Positions 9,106 through 18,600 of a stretch of DNA of 64,000 nt are shown here, one piece after another. The stretch lies in NCBI GenBank assembly GCA_038317095.1, contig JBBQBB010000005.1, forward strand, positions 25,538 through 89,537, in the 5' to 3' direction. The notes beneath the pieces were generated by a model. It searched no databases. It saw nothing but the letters and a program-made list of their open reading frames with translations, and was not told where the DNA came from. Source of the DNA: JAGXTF01 sp038317095. Lineage in GTDB: Bacteria; Bacteroidota; Bacteroidia; NS11-12g; UBA955. The first letter of the stretch is position 1, and each line of letters begins with the position of its first letter. The position numbers and the translations under genes are program-made.

Positions 9106-9632
9106 TGTTAGATAAATTTGCTTTCTATGGCTTGCAGCCAGCGCTTTTGATAGATGAAGCTGCTCTAAGGTTGAAATACCTAGAATTTCAGCGATTGTGG
9201 CATCCCGATTTTTTTGCGTCAAATCCTATTGCCCAGTTGGATGCTGTTGCCAAAACGGCAAAGAACAATGAAGACTATAAAACATTGCAAAATTTCCACA
9301 ACCGTGTTCAATATTTTTTGCAAGAATATGGACTTTGGAACGAAGGTGAAAAACATACCCTTCCCCAAGATTTCTTGATGGAAATGCTGGATTTGAACGA
9401 TGAAATAGACTTAGCGAAAACAGGCAACAGCGAACAAAAAGAAAAGGTGAGAGTCCTATTGACTGAATCCATGAAATCCATAGAAAATCATTTAATTCAG
9501 CATGCCCAATTGGCAGATTCGGAGCCAAGCCATTGGTCTAAAGATTACTTTGGTCCGTTGCGCCAAACCTACGAAAAACTGCGTTATTTAACCAGGTTGA
9601 AAGGGAATTTGGACGGCAATAGCGAATATTGA
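9105..9632 (+). CDS. hscB: Fe-S cluster co-chaperone HscB
   Basis: A 175-residue J-domain co-chaperone. The J-domain spans residues ~3-75 with the HPD tripeptide at 33-35 (L-W-H-P-D-F-F). It is followed by the HscB-specific C-terminal helical domain (L-P-Q-D-F-L-M-E-M-L-D-L-N-D-E-I), which in known HscB binds the scaffold IscU. The order Y-G-L-x-P near residue 8 and Q-Y-F-L-Q-E-Y-G after the J-domain also match the family. HscB stimulates the HscA/DnaK ATPase for transfer of Fe-S clusters. No hscA, iscU or iscS lies nearby. The start codon overlaps the rseP stop by one base. Confidence 0.88.
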   Translation: MLDKFAFYGLQPALLIDEAALRLKYLEFQRLWHPDFFASNPIAQLDAVAKTAKNNEDYKTLQNFHNRVQYFLQEYGLWNEGEKHTLPQDFLMEMLDLNDEIDLAKTGNSEQKEKVRVLLTESMKSIENHLIQHAQLADSEPSHWSKDYFGPLRQTYEKLRYLTRLKGNLDGNSEY

Positions 9633-10138
9633 TGGGGTAATATCCATTTTTTGAATTCAACCAAAGAAATATATATTTTTTCACCACTGAGGCACGCTTC
9701 AATTGCCGACAATAAACCTAGCGTAGCTGTTTATTTCCTCTGCGTCCTTCGCGCCCCTGCCTTTGTCGCAGGCAGGTCTCTGTTTTTTTTACAATCATTT
9801 CATCCCTTCGGGATTGGGTTTTGGTGCCATATATAGTCCTATATTCTAGAATTCAACCGATCAAACTTGTTTTATCGGAATTCACGACTACAGCGGAGTT
9901 GCGCATTTTTACCGCGTAAATATAGTAGGAACTGGTTTGGCGAATTTTTTGCCAAATAAATTAATATGCCATTCAAACTTCTCTTTCAGGAGAGGGTGCC
10001 AGCGCCTTTCATTGTCGGCGGGTGAGGGCGAAAAAGTACGACAAACTCCCAAATGGAAAAGGAGACACAAATAAGGATAACATTTTTTTTATAAGACCAG
10101 CCTCATTCTTTTCACTTAAAATTCCCTAACATTGCACT
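9633..10138. other. Gene-free region carrying several decayed dispersed repeats
   Basis: No supportable gene; a 61-codon frame at 9651-9836 is made of repeat sequence. It holds a hairpin repeat (9751-9779), a CAGCGGAGTTGCGC stretch near 9894 shared with 21793, and a TTTGGC/GCCAAA inverted repeat at 9936-9956. A tail near 10033 resembles those before 20150 and 21840 (GACAAAC-CCCA core). Confidence 0.6.
9751..9779. repeat. Dispersed GC-rich hairpin repeat, copy 2
   Basis: 28 of 29 positions match 975-1003. It is preceded by CTCTGCGTCCTTCG, part of a common intergenic repeat motif. Confidence 0.6.
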
Positions 10139-10636
10139 ATGGCTGAACCCAAAACATTGATTCTCGACCATAATACCATTTTAACCAAAATAGACCGCAT
10201 TGCTTGTGAAATCTGCGAAAAACACACCGATTCTGCCGGTCTGCTTGTTGTAGGTCTCAATGAACGGGGTTTTTATTTGGCCTCGGCGTTGGTAAAAAAA
10301 ATGGAGCAAATACTTCCAAGTATCGCAACTACTCTTGTCCAAGTGGTATGCGAAGGCAAAAACAGCCCTGCGTACTTAACCGAAACAAACTTTCACAATG
10401 AGCATGTATTGGTAGTAGACGATGTAATAAATACTGGCCGCACTTTGATGATGGTATTGCAGCACATATTTGAACAAAAGCCCCTATCTATCGAAACTGC
10501 CTTTCTTGCCAAGCGAGAACACCGAAGTTTTCCGGTAAAGGCAGATTATGTAGGCATATCCTTGGCTACAACCATGTTAGAGCATGTGCATTTCGACAAT
10601 TCCAATCCAGAATCTTTGAATGTTTTTCTGAATTAA
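10139..10636 (+). CDS. Phosphoribosyltransferase family protein (PyrR-like)
   Basis: A 165-residue type I phosphoribosyltransferase. The PRPP-binding motif V-L-V-V-D-D-V-I-N-T-G-R-T-L occupies residues 90-103. An N-terminal region L-L-V-V-G-L-N-E-R-G-F-Y-L-A (residues 35-48) supplies the usual pyrophosphate-binding strand and loop. Length and layout resemble the bifunctional PyrR regulator/uracil phosphoribosyltransferase and related Bacteroidota enzymes. The PyrR-specific role is not certain, because no pyrimidine genes or attenuator are near. It would transfer a nucleobase to or from PRPP. Single gene; the start is the first ATG. Confidence 0.8.
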   Translation: MAEPKTLILDHNTILTKIDRIACEICEKHTDSAGLLVVGLNERGFYLASALVKKMEQILPSIATTLVQVVCEGKNSPAYLTETNFHNEHVLVVDDVINTGRTLMMVLQHIFEQKPLSIETAFLAKREHRSFPVKADYVGISLATTMLEHVHFDNSNPESLNVFLN

Positions 10637-10745
10637 TGCCTGAAATTTTCAGGTATTGTATTTAATCTCTATTTTAGCCAACTTTAACACCTTGTTGTAT
10701 CACTTTAGGGCAAAGTAAACAAACATAAAACGACGAATAAAAAAT

Positions 10746-12308
10746 ATGAATACACAGACTCAAACAGGAAAAGGACACCCCAAAGGCTTGTACTTTTTGT
10801 TCTTCACAGAAATGTGGGAACGATTCAGTTATTATGGAATGAGGGCAATCTTCATTCTGTTCATGACCAAAGTTTTGTTAATTGACGATGTAAATGCCTC
10901 ACAAATTTATGGCAGTTACACGGGCTTGGTTTATTTAACCCCGCTATTGGGTGGTTATCTCTGCGACAGATACCTTGGCAATAGGCATAGTATTATTATA
11001 GGCGGTGGGCTTATGGCATTGGGTCAATTTTGTATGTTTCTAAGCGCTTCAAGTGGGCACGACGGGGGCACTGCCATTATGTGGATGGGTCTGACTTCGT
11101 TAATTATAGGAAACGGATTTTTTAAACCCAATATATCAACAATGGTAGGTCAGTTGTATCCAGAAAATGACCGAAGAATTGACAGCGCATTTACTATTTT
11201 CTACATGGGTATCAACTTAGGTGCATTCTTTTCACCCCTGGTTTGTGGTTCAATGGATTTTAAATGGGGCTTTTTGGCCGCTTGTATAGGCATGATTATT
11301 TCCTTGATTGTTTTTATCATGTATCAGAAAAAATACCTGATTTCTGAAATGGGAAAAGAAATTGGTTTGCCAGTAAAAAAACTAGATGTTACCGGTATTC
11401 TTTCAATTTTGGGATCAATTGCTTTGGTATATTTTATGTTAAATTTTAAACAAATGTTTAAAAGCAATATTGATATCATAAGTTATTTTATTTATGGTGC
11501 AATGGTTATTATGCCCTTTGTTATTTTGCTAGACAAAAGCCTGACCGTAATTGAAAGAAAAAGAATTATAGTTATATTTATTCTAGCATTTTTTGTTATT
11601 TTCTTTTGGGGTGCTTTCGAACAAGCAGGTGCATCGCTTACGTTATTTGCAGACAGGCAAACCGACCGTCATATTATGGGTTGGGAAATGCCTGCTTCTT
11701 ATTTTCAATCTATCAATCCGCTTGGTGTAATCCTCATGGCTCCGCTTTTTACGCTTATTTGGGGCTTTTTATATGTTAGAAAATTAGAACCTTCTTCACC
11801 CAAAAAAATGGCCTTAGGTCTTTTACTCGTGGCTCTAGGTTATATAATTATTGCCATTGCAGTAAAGGGTTTAGGACTCGATCATAAAGTTTCCATGTGG
11901 TGGCTCGTAGGTTTGTATGTCATTCACACAATGGGAGAATTATGTTTGTCGCCAATTGGCCTGTCTATGGTTTCTAAATTAGCGCCATTGCGCTTGTCTT
12001 CATTAATGATGGGTACTTGGTTCTTGGCTAACTCCGCTGCCAATAAATTTGCAGGAACTCTAAGCGCATTAATTCCTCCCTCTGGTCCGGTTGATGGTGC
12101 TAAGCCTATCGTATATCCATCCTTTTTGGGCTTTCAAATTACAAATTTGTACGAGTTTTTTACTCTATTTATTATCATGACTGGTATTGCTGCCGCTATA
12201 TTATTTGTTCTTAGTGGTTGGTTGGAAAAAATGATTGTTGTAAAACACGAAGATGTTCAACCTATTATGCATAACGAAGATATAAATCCAGATAATACAG
12301 AATCGTAA
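10746..12308 (+). CDS. POT-family proton-coupled oligopeptide transporter, copy 1
   Basis: A 520-residue inner-membrane transporter of the major facilitator superfamily, POT/PTR2 branch. The ExxER motif E-M-W-E-R-F-S-Y-Y begins at residue 22 (E22, E25, R26), and the PTR2 signature F-Y-M-G-I-N-L-G-A-F-F is present. Helix 7 holds the conserved G-A-F-E-Q region and helix 10 H-T-M-G-E-L-C-L-S-P-I-G-L. About 14 hydrophobic segments are visible. The family imports di- and tripeptides with protons. It is the first of three tandem paralogues, followed by a strong terminator, so it is probably transcribed separately from the next two. Confidence 0.93.
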   Translation: MNTQTQTGKGHPKGLYFLFFTEMWERFSYYGMRAIFILFMTKVLLIDDVNASQIYGSYTGLVYLTPLLGGYLCDRYLGNRHSIIIGGGLMALGQFCMFLSASSGHDGGTAIMWMGLTSLIIGNGFFKPNISTMVGQLYPENDRRIDSAFTIFYMGINLGAFFSPLVCGSMDFKWGFLAACIGMIISLIVFIMYQKKYLISEMGKEIGLPVKKLDVTGILSILGSIALVYFMLNFKQMFKSNIDIISYFIYGAMVIMPFVILLDKSLTVIERKRIIVIFILAFFVIFFWGAFEQAGASLTLFADRQTDRHIMGWEMPASYFQSINPLGVILMAPLFTLIWGFLYVRKLEPSSPKKMALGLLLVALGYIIIAIAVKGLGLDHKVSMWWLVGLYVIHTMGELCLSPIGLSMVSKLAPLRLSSLMMGTWFLANSAANKFAGTLSALIPPSGPVDGAKPIVYPSFLGFQITNLYEFFTLFIIMTGIAAAILFVLSGWLEKMIVVKHEDVQPIMHNEDINPDNTES

Positions 12309-12333
12309 TTGATTCAAACGGATTGCTAAAAAG

Positions 12334-12369
12334 CCGCCAAACGAACTCTTCGTTTGGCGGTTTTTTTTT
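12334..12369 (+). terminator. Strong rho-independent terminator between POT genes 1 and 2
   Basis: A perfect 12-bp stem CCGCCAAACGAA/TTCGTTTGGCGG with loop CTC is followed by nine T residues. This is the clearest terminator in the window. Confidence 0.92.
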
Positions 12370-12401
12370 GTGAAAACAATCGGCTATTATTGCTTTTTAT
12401 T

Positions 12402-14018
12402 ATGTTCAAAAAACACCCTGCAGCGCTGCCTTTCTTGTTTTTCTCCGAAATGTGGGAACGATTTGGCTATTACCTTATGATTGGTATTTTTACACTATAC
12501 CTTAAAGACGCCAAATCGGGTTTTGAAATGAGTGAAAAAGACGCTTCTAATTTATACGGTACTTTTATAGCACTGGTATTTTTTACCCCGTTTATTGGTG
12601 GCTTGGTTGCCGATCGATTGTTGGGCTACAGGCGTTCCATAATCATGGGTGGCGTGCTTATGGGTGTGGGTTATTGCCTCATGAGCATTCATAATTTATC
12701 CATGCTTTATACTGCCATGACCTTTGTTATCATTGGCAATGGTTTTTTTAAACCCAATATTTCCACCCTGTTGGGAAATGTGTATTCCACCCCCGAAAAT
12801 ATGCACCAGAAAGACGAAGGCTACAATATCTTTTATATGGGAATCAATGTTGGGGCATTTATCTGTAACTTTTTTGGGGCTGCACTTTACACCACCATTG
12901 GCTGGAATGCTGCTTTTATTGCTGCTGGTGTGGGTATGTTCATCGGAGTTGTTGTATTCCTCTCTGGTACCCGCCACTACAAGCATTTTGACGTAAAAGT
13001 AGAACCCAAACCTGGCGACATGTCCATTGGCAAAATAGCTACAATGGTGCTTTTTCCTTCGTTAATTGCCGGTGTCATTGGTTGGTTTATTCCAGGTAAA
13101 ATATTTGATTCGGACAGTACCGATGCCTTTATTTTTGCGTGTATTCCCGTTGTTTTATTCTATGCTTCGTTGTACTTTAAGTCTAGCCCAGAAGAGAAAA
13201 AACCAATGGGTGTTATGCTTGTCATTTTTGCTGTGGTGGTTATGTTTTGGGCTGTGTTTAAACAAAATGGCACTGCACTCAATACTTGGGCCGATAATTA
13301 TACGGACCGAAGTGTGCAAGGAACTTCACAAACCATTCTTTCTAGTTTAAAACAAACCAAAGAAATCGAGTATAAAAAAGATTCAGTGGCTTTAATAGAT
13401 GCACAATTTAGAAAAACCAAAGTAGACGGAAAGGTGGTAAAAACAGTGGATTATCCCAATTATTTTAAGAACGATGCCCATGCCCAAGATTTGAAAATAG
13501 GAGCCAAGGTTTCCATTTGGAGCACCAATATTAGCCAATCTTTCAATCCGTTTTGGGTGATTTTTTTAACCCCATTCGTGGTTATGTTTTTTGGTTTTCT
13601 GCGCAAAAAGAAACGAGAACCTACTATTCCTACAAAAATTACCATGGGTCTCATTGTTTCAGCGCTTTCTGTTTTGGTAATGGTTGCAGCCGTAAAAGTG
13701 GGTGGCAATGGGGCAGAAAAAGTGAGTTTTTGGTGGCTCGTAGGAACTTACGGTGTGGTTACCATTGGCGAGTTGCTTCTCAGTCCTATGGGTCTTTCCC
13801 TTGTTTCTAAATTAAGTCCGCAACGGTTTACCTCCTTGATGATGGGAGGGTGGTTCTTGTCCACGTCCATAGGCAATAAATTGTCAGGCGTTTTGGCCAG
13901 CCAATGGGATGCATACCAAGATAAGGCCGCCTATTTTTGGTTGAATTTTATACTGCTTGGGGCTGCTTCCGTATTGATGTTGCTGATGTTGAAAAAACTC
14001 AACAATGCTATAAAATAA
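12402..14018 (+). CDS. POT-family proton-coupled oligopeptide transporter, copy 2
   Basis: A 538-residue POT transporter starting at M-F-K-K-H-P; the frame is open further upstream, but that part overlaps the terminator of the previous gene. ExxER is at residues 16-20 (E-M-W-E-R). Also present are F-Y-M-G-I-N-V-G-A-F and the late motif T-I-G-E-L-L-L-S-P-M-G-L-S-L. A soluble insertion of ~60 residues lies in the middle (after N-T-W-A-D-N-Y-T-D-R-S), rich in Lys and Asp and absent from copies 1 and 3. It probably sits on the periplasmic side between helices 7 and 8. Only 36 nt separate it from copy 3, so those two are likely co-transcribed. Confidence 0.92.
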   Translation: MFKKHPAALPFLFFSEMWERFGYYLMIGIFTLYLKDAKSGFEMSEKDASNLYGTFIALVFFTPFIGGLVADRLLGYRRSIIMGGVLMGVGYCLMSIHNLSMLYTAMTFVIIGNGFFKPNISTLLGNVYSTPENMHQKDEGYNIFYMGINVGAFICNFFGAALYTTIGWNAAFIAAGVGMFIGVVVFLSGTRHYKHFDVKVEPKPGDMSIGKIATMVLFPSLIAGVIGWFIPGKIFDSDSTDAFIFACIPVVLFYASLYFKSSPEEKKPMGVMLVIFAVVVMFWAVFKQNGTALNTWADNYTDRSVQGTSQTILSSLKQTKEIEYKKDSVALIDAQFRKTKVDGKVVKTVDYPNYFKNDAHAQDLKIGAKVSIWSTNISQSFNPFWVIFLTPFVVMFFGFLRKKKREPTIPTKITMGLIVSALSVLVMVAAVKVGGNGAEKVSFWWLVGTYGVVTIGELLLSPMGLSLVSKLSPQRFTSLMMGGWFLSTSIGNKLSGVLASQWDAYQDKAAYFWLNFILLGAASVLMLLMLKKLNNAIK

Positions 14019-14054
14019 TTGCAATTTATTTAAAAGATTTATTAAACTATCCAT

Positions 14055-15539
14055 ATGGAGAATCATACTGAACTCGAGAAAATTCAGAATTTTCAAGGTC
14101 CTTATCCAAAGCAACTTTGGTACTTGTTTTTTAGTGAAATGTGGGAACGCTTTTGTTTTTACGGCATGCGCGGTATGCTCACTTTTTTTATGGTGCACCA
14201 GTTGATGATGGATGAGAAAGTTGCCAATTTACAGTACGGAGCCACCCAAGCATTTGTATATGCGTTTACCTTTATTGGCGGCCTTTTTGCCGATAAAATT
14301 TTGGGATTTAGGAAGTCCCTTTTTTGGGGTGGATTGTTGATGATTGTGGGAAGTATCATTCTGGCAGTTGACCCGAAAGAGTTTTTCTTTTTGGGTATTG
14401 GTTTTAACATTGTAGGGACTGGTTTTTTTAAACCCAATATTTCTACCATGGTGGGCAGCCTATATAAGGAAGGTGACAGCCGCAGAGATGCTGGTTTTTC
14501 ATTGTTTTATTCCGGTATTAATATTGGTGCATTATTGGGTGGATATGCATGCATTACCATCGGCAAAAATTACTCCTGGCATTTGGCGTTTGGCCTTGCC
14601 GCAATTGTTATGGTTATAAGTTTGATTACTTTTGTTTTTACCCAGAAATCTATGGGTCCCATTGGTTTGTCCCCGTTTAAAAATGCAACCGATGGAAAGA
14701 ACCGCAAATGGTACGATTATGCTGTGTATCTTGGTTCCTTGGCTATTATTCCGTTGCTTATGAGCATGGTAGCCAAAACAGAATATACCGATTGGTTCAT
14801 GTATATCATTGGTCCATGTGCGTTGGGGTATATATTTTATGAAATGTTCAAATGCACCGTTGAAGAAAGAAAAAAATTGGCAGCGGCTTTGGTTTTTATA
14901 TTTTTTTCTGTGCTTTTCTGGGCTTTTTTCGAGCAAAGCGGAGGCTCATTGAGTTTGTTTGCCGCCAATAATTTAAACGACCGTTTGTTGGGCATCAAAT
15001 TGGATCCAAATGGGGTAAACAATGCCGCAAATTCCTTGTTTGTAATTCTATTTAGTTCTTTGCTGGGATTGGGTTGGGTTTGGTTAAATAAAAGAAAAGC
15101 AGAACCCAATACGGTGATTAAATTTGGCCTTGGATTCCTATTTCTTTCTGCCGCTTTTTATATTTTTTACGCTACCAAGTTTTTTGCAAATGCGCAGGGC
15201 ATGACCTCGTTGGATATTTTTACTTTGGCCTATTTTGTCATTACCTTGGGTGAGTTATGCTTGTCGCCCATTGGTTTGTCTATTATGACCAAATTGTCGC
15301 CTACCAAACTGCAAGGCGTAATGATGGGAATGTGGTTTTTGGCCAGCGCCTACGGCCAATATGTTGCTGGAATTTTAGGTGCAGGTATGACTGTGCCAAA
15401 AGAGAATGCAACCGCAATGGAAAAGCTAGAAAGTTATACTACCGGATATGGCCAATTGGCAGTGTACGCCTTAATAGCTGGTGTGGTATTAATTGCTATT
15501 TCACCATTGGTTCGCAAACAGATGGGCAATGTAAAATAG
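14055..15539 (+). CDS. POT-family proton-coupled oligopeptide transporter, copy 3
   Basis: A 494-residue POT transporter. ExxER is at residues 28-32 (E-M-W-E-R-F-C-F-Y-G), and the PTR2 signature reads F-Y-S-G-I-N-I-G-A-L-L with Ser replacing the usual Met. A-F-F-E-Q-S-G-G-S-L marks helix 7 and T-L-G-E-L-C-L-S-P-I-G-L-S-I helix 10. It lacks the soluble insertion of copy 2. Having three diverged neighbours suggests different peptide ranges rather than recent duplication; that is inference from the visible sequence differences. The family role is proton-driven peptide uptake at the inner membrane. Confidence 0.93.
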   Translation: MENHTELEKIQNFQGPYPKQLWYLFFSEMWERFCFYGMRGMLTFFMVHQLMMDEKVANLQYGATQAFVYAFTFIGGLFADKILGFRKSLFWGGLLMIVGSIILAVDPKEFFFLGIGFNIVGTGFFKPNISTMVGSLYKEGDSRRDAGFSLFYSGINIGALLGGYACITIGKNYSWHLAFGLAAIVMVISLITFVFTQKSMGPIGLSPFKNATDGKNRKWYDYAVYLGSLAIIPLLMSMVAKTEYTDWFMYIIGPCALGYIFYEMFKCTVEERKKLAAALVFIFFSVLFWAFFEQSGGSLSLFAANNLNDRLLGIKLDPNGVNNAANSLFVILFSSLLGLGWVWLNKRKAEPNTVIKFGLGFLFLSAAFYIFYATKFFANAQGMTSLDIFTLAYFVITLGELCLSPIGLSIMTKLSPTKLQGVMMGMWFLASAYGQYVAGILGAGMTVPKENATAMEKLESYTTGYGQLAVYALIAGVVLIAISPLVRKQMGNVK

Positions 15540-15611
15540 ACGTTCGTCGTAATATTTTATTAATTCATACGTTATAGTCTCTCAGGCATTAAAATTGTAA
15601 AACAAATACCT

Positions 15612-18600
15612 ATGTATAAATACATCATCTTCACATTTTTTTTCATGTTCAGTTTTGCGCTTTCGGCCCAAGAAATTGCCGGGGACAGTATCTTTATAGA
15701 TGATACAATTTCGGTTGCTGAAACACCGCGCCTGCGAAAATACCCTGCCCGACTGTGGGAAGTAACAGGCAATGGTTTAAAACAGCCCAGTTACTTGTAT
15801 GGTACAATGCACGTAAGCAAAAAATTGGCATTTAACTTAGGTGATACTTTCTACCGTGCACTTCAATCGGTGGATGTGGTAGCTTTAGAATTGCAGATTG
15901 ATAGTTGGTTGAACAACATTGGCAGAAACAAAAACCAAAATGAAGATGACAGGTTTAGGGAATCTTCTTATGACTATAATGGAGGTGGTAGAGGGGTTTA
16001 CAGTTCTGCTCTAGACCTAAATGGCAGTGGATTGAATGATATAATTGGCGAACTGAATAACTACGATTATATGGGAAATTATCTGCTCTATAGACAAGGT
16101 TACCAATCGCCCAATTACACCGAAAAAACCTATGTAGATATGTACATACACCAAACCGGGAAAAAACTGGGAAAGTACTGCACTGGATTAGAGGATTTTG
16201 AAATATCTAGCAGAATGGTGTCGCGCAGTGATTGGCGGGAAAGGATGTTGACACATAAAAGCAATGCTGAAAATGGAGGAAGATTTATGTACGGTTATGG
16301 CGAGGATCCATTGGAAACAGCCTATAGAGAAGGCGATTTGGACATGATAGATTCCATGGATCGAACGGGTGGATCAACCAAGTTTTACCGCAAATGGATG
16401 CTTTTTGAACGCAATAAAGTAATGGCAAATGAATTTGAACGCATTACCAAAACCAAAAGATTGTTTGCAGCAGTGGGTTGTGCCCATTTGCCTGGCGATA
16501 GCGGTGTCATTGAGTTTTTGCGTAGAAAAGGTTTTGTATTAAAGCCTATTTACGACAATGTTGGCGATTACGCTTTCAAGCAAAAGATAAAATTGGATGC
16601 CATCGGTTTTCCAGTTTCATTTTCCAAATATTATTCGCATACAGGAGAATTAGAGTTTGCATTGCCAGGCAAACCCGTAGACAGGAGTTATGCAAACAAA
16701 GAAGAAATATTTTATGCAGATGTGGCAAATGGTGCGTATTATGTGTTAAAAAGAATGCCTTGGTTTGGCAATTTAAAAGGGGTGAGCCGAGAAAAGTTTT
16801 TAAAACAAATTGACAGTGCTTTGTTTGAGCATGTACCAGGCGATATTACATCCAAAGAAAAATTAAAAATCAATGGCAATCCGGCTTTATTGATAGGCAA
16901 TAAAACAAAAACAGGTGAGACACAGAAACATTTATTTTTGATATTGCAAAACCATTTGTGGTATGTAAAATTGAGTGCAACCGGCAATTATGCAGAAAGC
17001 AAAGAAGCCAAAGAATTCTTCAAATCTGTAGTTTTAAAACCTATAAAAACAGCATGGAAAACATACAGCCCGCCTAGTGGTGGCTACAGTTTAAATTGGC
17101 CAACTTCGGTGGATATTAAGCCCTATTCTTTCGATACTTCTACGGAATTTAAAGGACATGAAAACTTGGAATTTACGGATGCAAAGAACAATTACTATTT
17201 TCTGAATCAAATTCAATCCAACAATTTAGAAGCAGATGCCGACACATTTCATATGCGTCAAATGGCAGTTAATTGCGCATTTTACAATGAAGGTAAAATG
17301 GAGAAATTTGAACTTAAAAAAATCGCGGGTCATCAAGCCGCTACGGCCAGTATTTATTTGAAAAAAAGCAAGAAATATTTGCATCTTTTGCTGGCAGCGG
17401 ATAAAGATGTATATTATTATTTGGGAGAATATACAGCGGATAAAATGCCGGAACAGAATTTTATGGGTTCATTTCAATTTATAGATTTTAAATACAAATA
17501 CAAAGCCCTAAAAAAATTCGATTCAACCGCAGGTTTTTCTTATGCCAGGCCAGACTGGGCTGCAATAGACAAACGTGGCCGTGTTTTTCGCGAGGAGCAA
17601 GAAATGAAACGTAAAGAATTGGTTTATCCCGAGGAGGGATATGATTTATATGGCTTCAATAGACCCAACGATACACTATCTCCACATTACAAAAGCGTGC
17701 CTCAAATTCTTTTAAACTCTGGCGAAGCTGTAAGCATTCTTAGCTGGTATTCTGGAGCCATAGCGAGCCAATCTAATTTTAAAGAAATGAAAAAGAATGG
17801 GGTTTTAAAAGGAAAGGTAATTGACAATAAACGATACAAAGAACTAAATGATTCTATAAGAATAAAAACAATATTAGATTACAAAAAAGAGAACAAAGCC
17901 AAATATTATGCGCACAACCAAATACAAGTTTATTTAGATACTTTATTTTGGAAGAACAATTGGATGGTAAATGAACTAATTACTGGGTATAATATGAATT
18001 CTATTAGAAATTATTATTTTTCTGCTAGTGATGAAGTCAACTCTATAATTGCCAGCACCAGCTATGATGTAAATCGTGGGATTTCTGTTTATGTAAAAAA
18101 CATCCTAGAAAGTGTGGATTATAAAGATAAAAAAAGGATGGAATTGGATAGCCAACAATTCGCAATTAAAATGTTAAAATGGCTAAATAGCAGAGACAGT
18201 CTGGATCTTTTCAGAGCTATGGATTACGGCTATAGTGTAAATATTTTACCTAAAGAATTTAACGATAGTTTATTTAAGTTGATGGCCAAATTTAGTAAAA
18301 ATACAGATTGGGGCAGTGAATATGCAGAATTGTTAGAAAACAAACTTGTTAAAGACGCATATCTGCCGCTAATTCAATATTACATGGATAAATTTAGGCA
18401 ATCGGGAGACACAAGCGAAGTGCAGGCAAAAATGCTAACCAAATTGGCAACTTTGAAAAATAAAACGGCTATGGATACCTTGATGTACTGGTTGCTCGAA
18501 GAAACCCCGCTGGCTCCAGAAAATAGTTATAGCACTTACACATTTGGCGGAATAATAAACAGCGCTTACGATACCTTAAAACTATGGAAAAACTATTATA

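Noticed and set aside
9651..9836. 61-codon plus-strand frame in the 9.6-10.1 kb gap
   Set aside because: Made of dispersed repeat and hairpin sequence (9751-9779); reads as low-information peptide.
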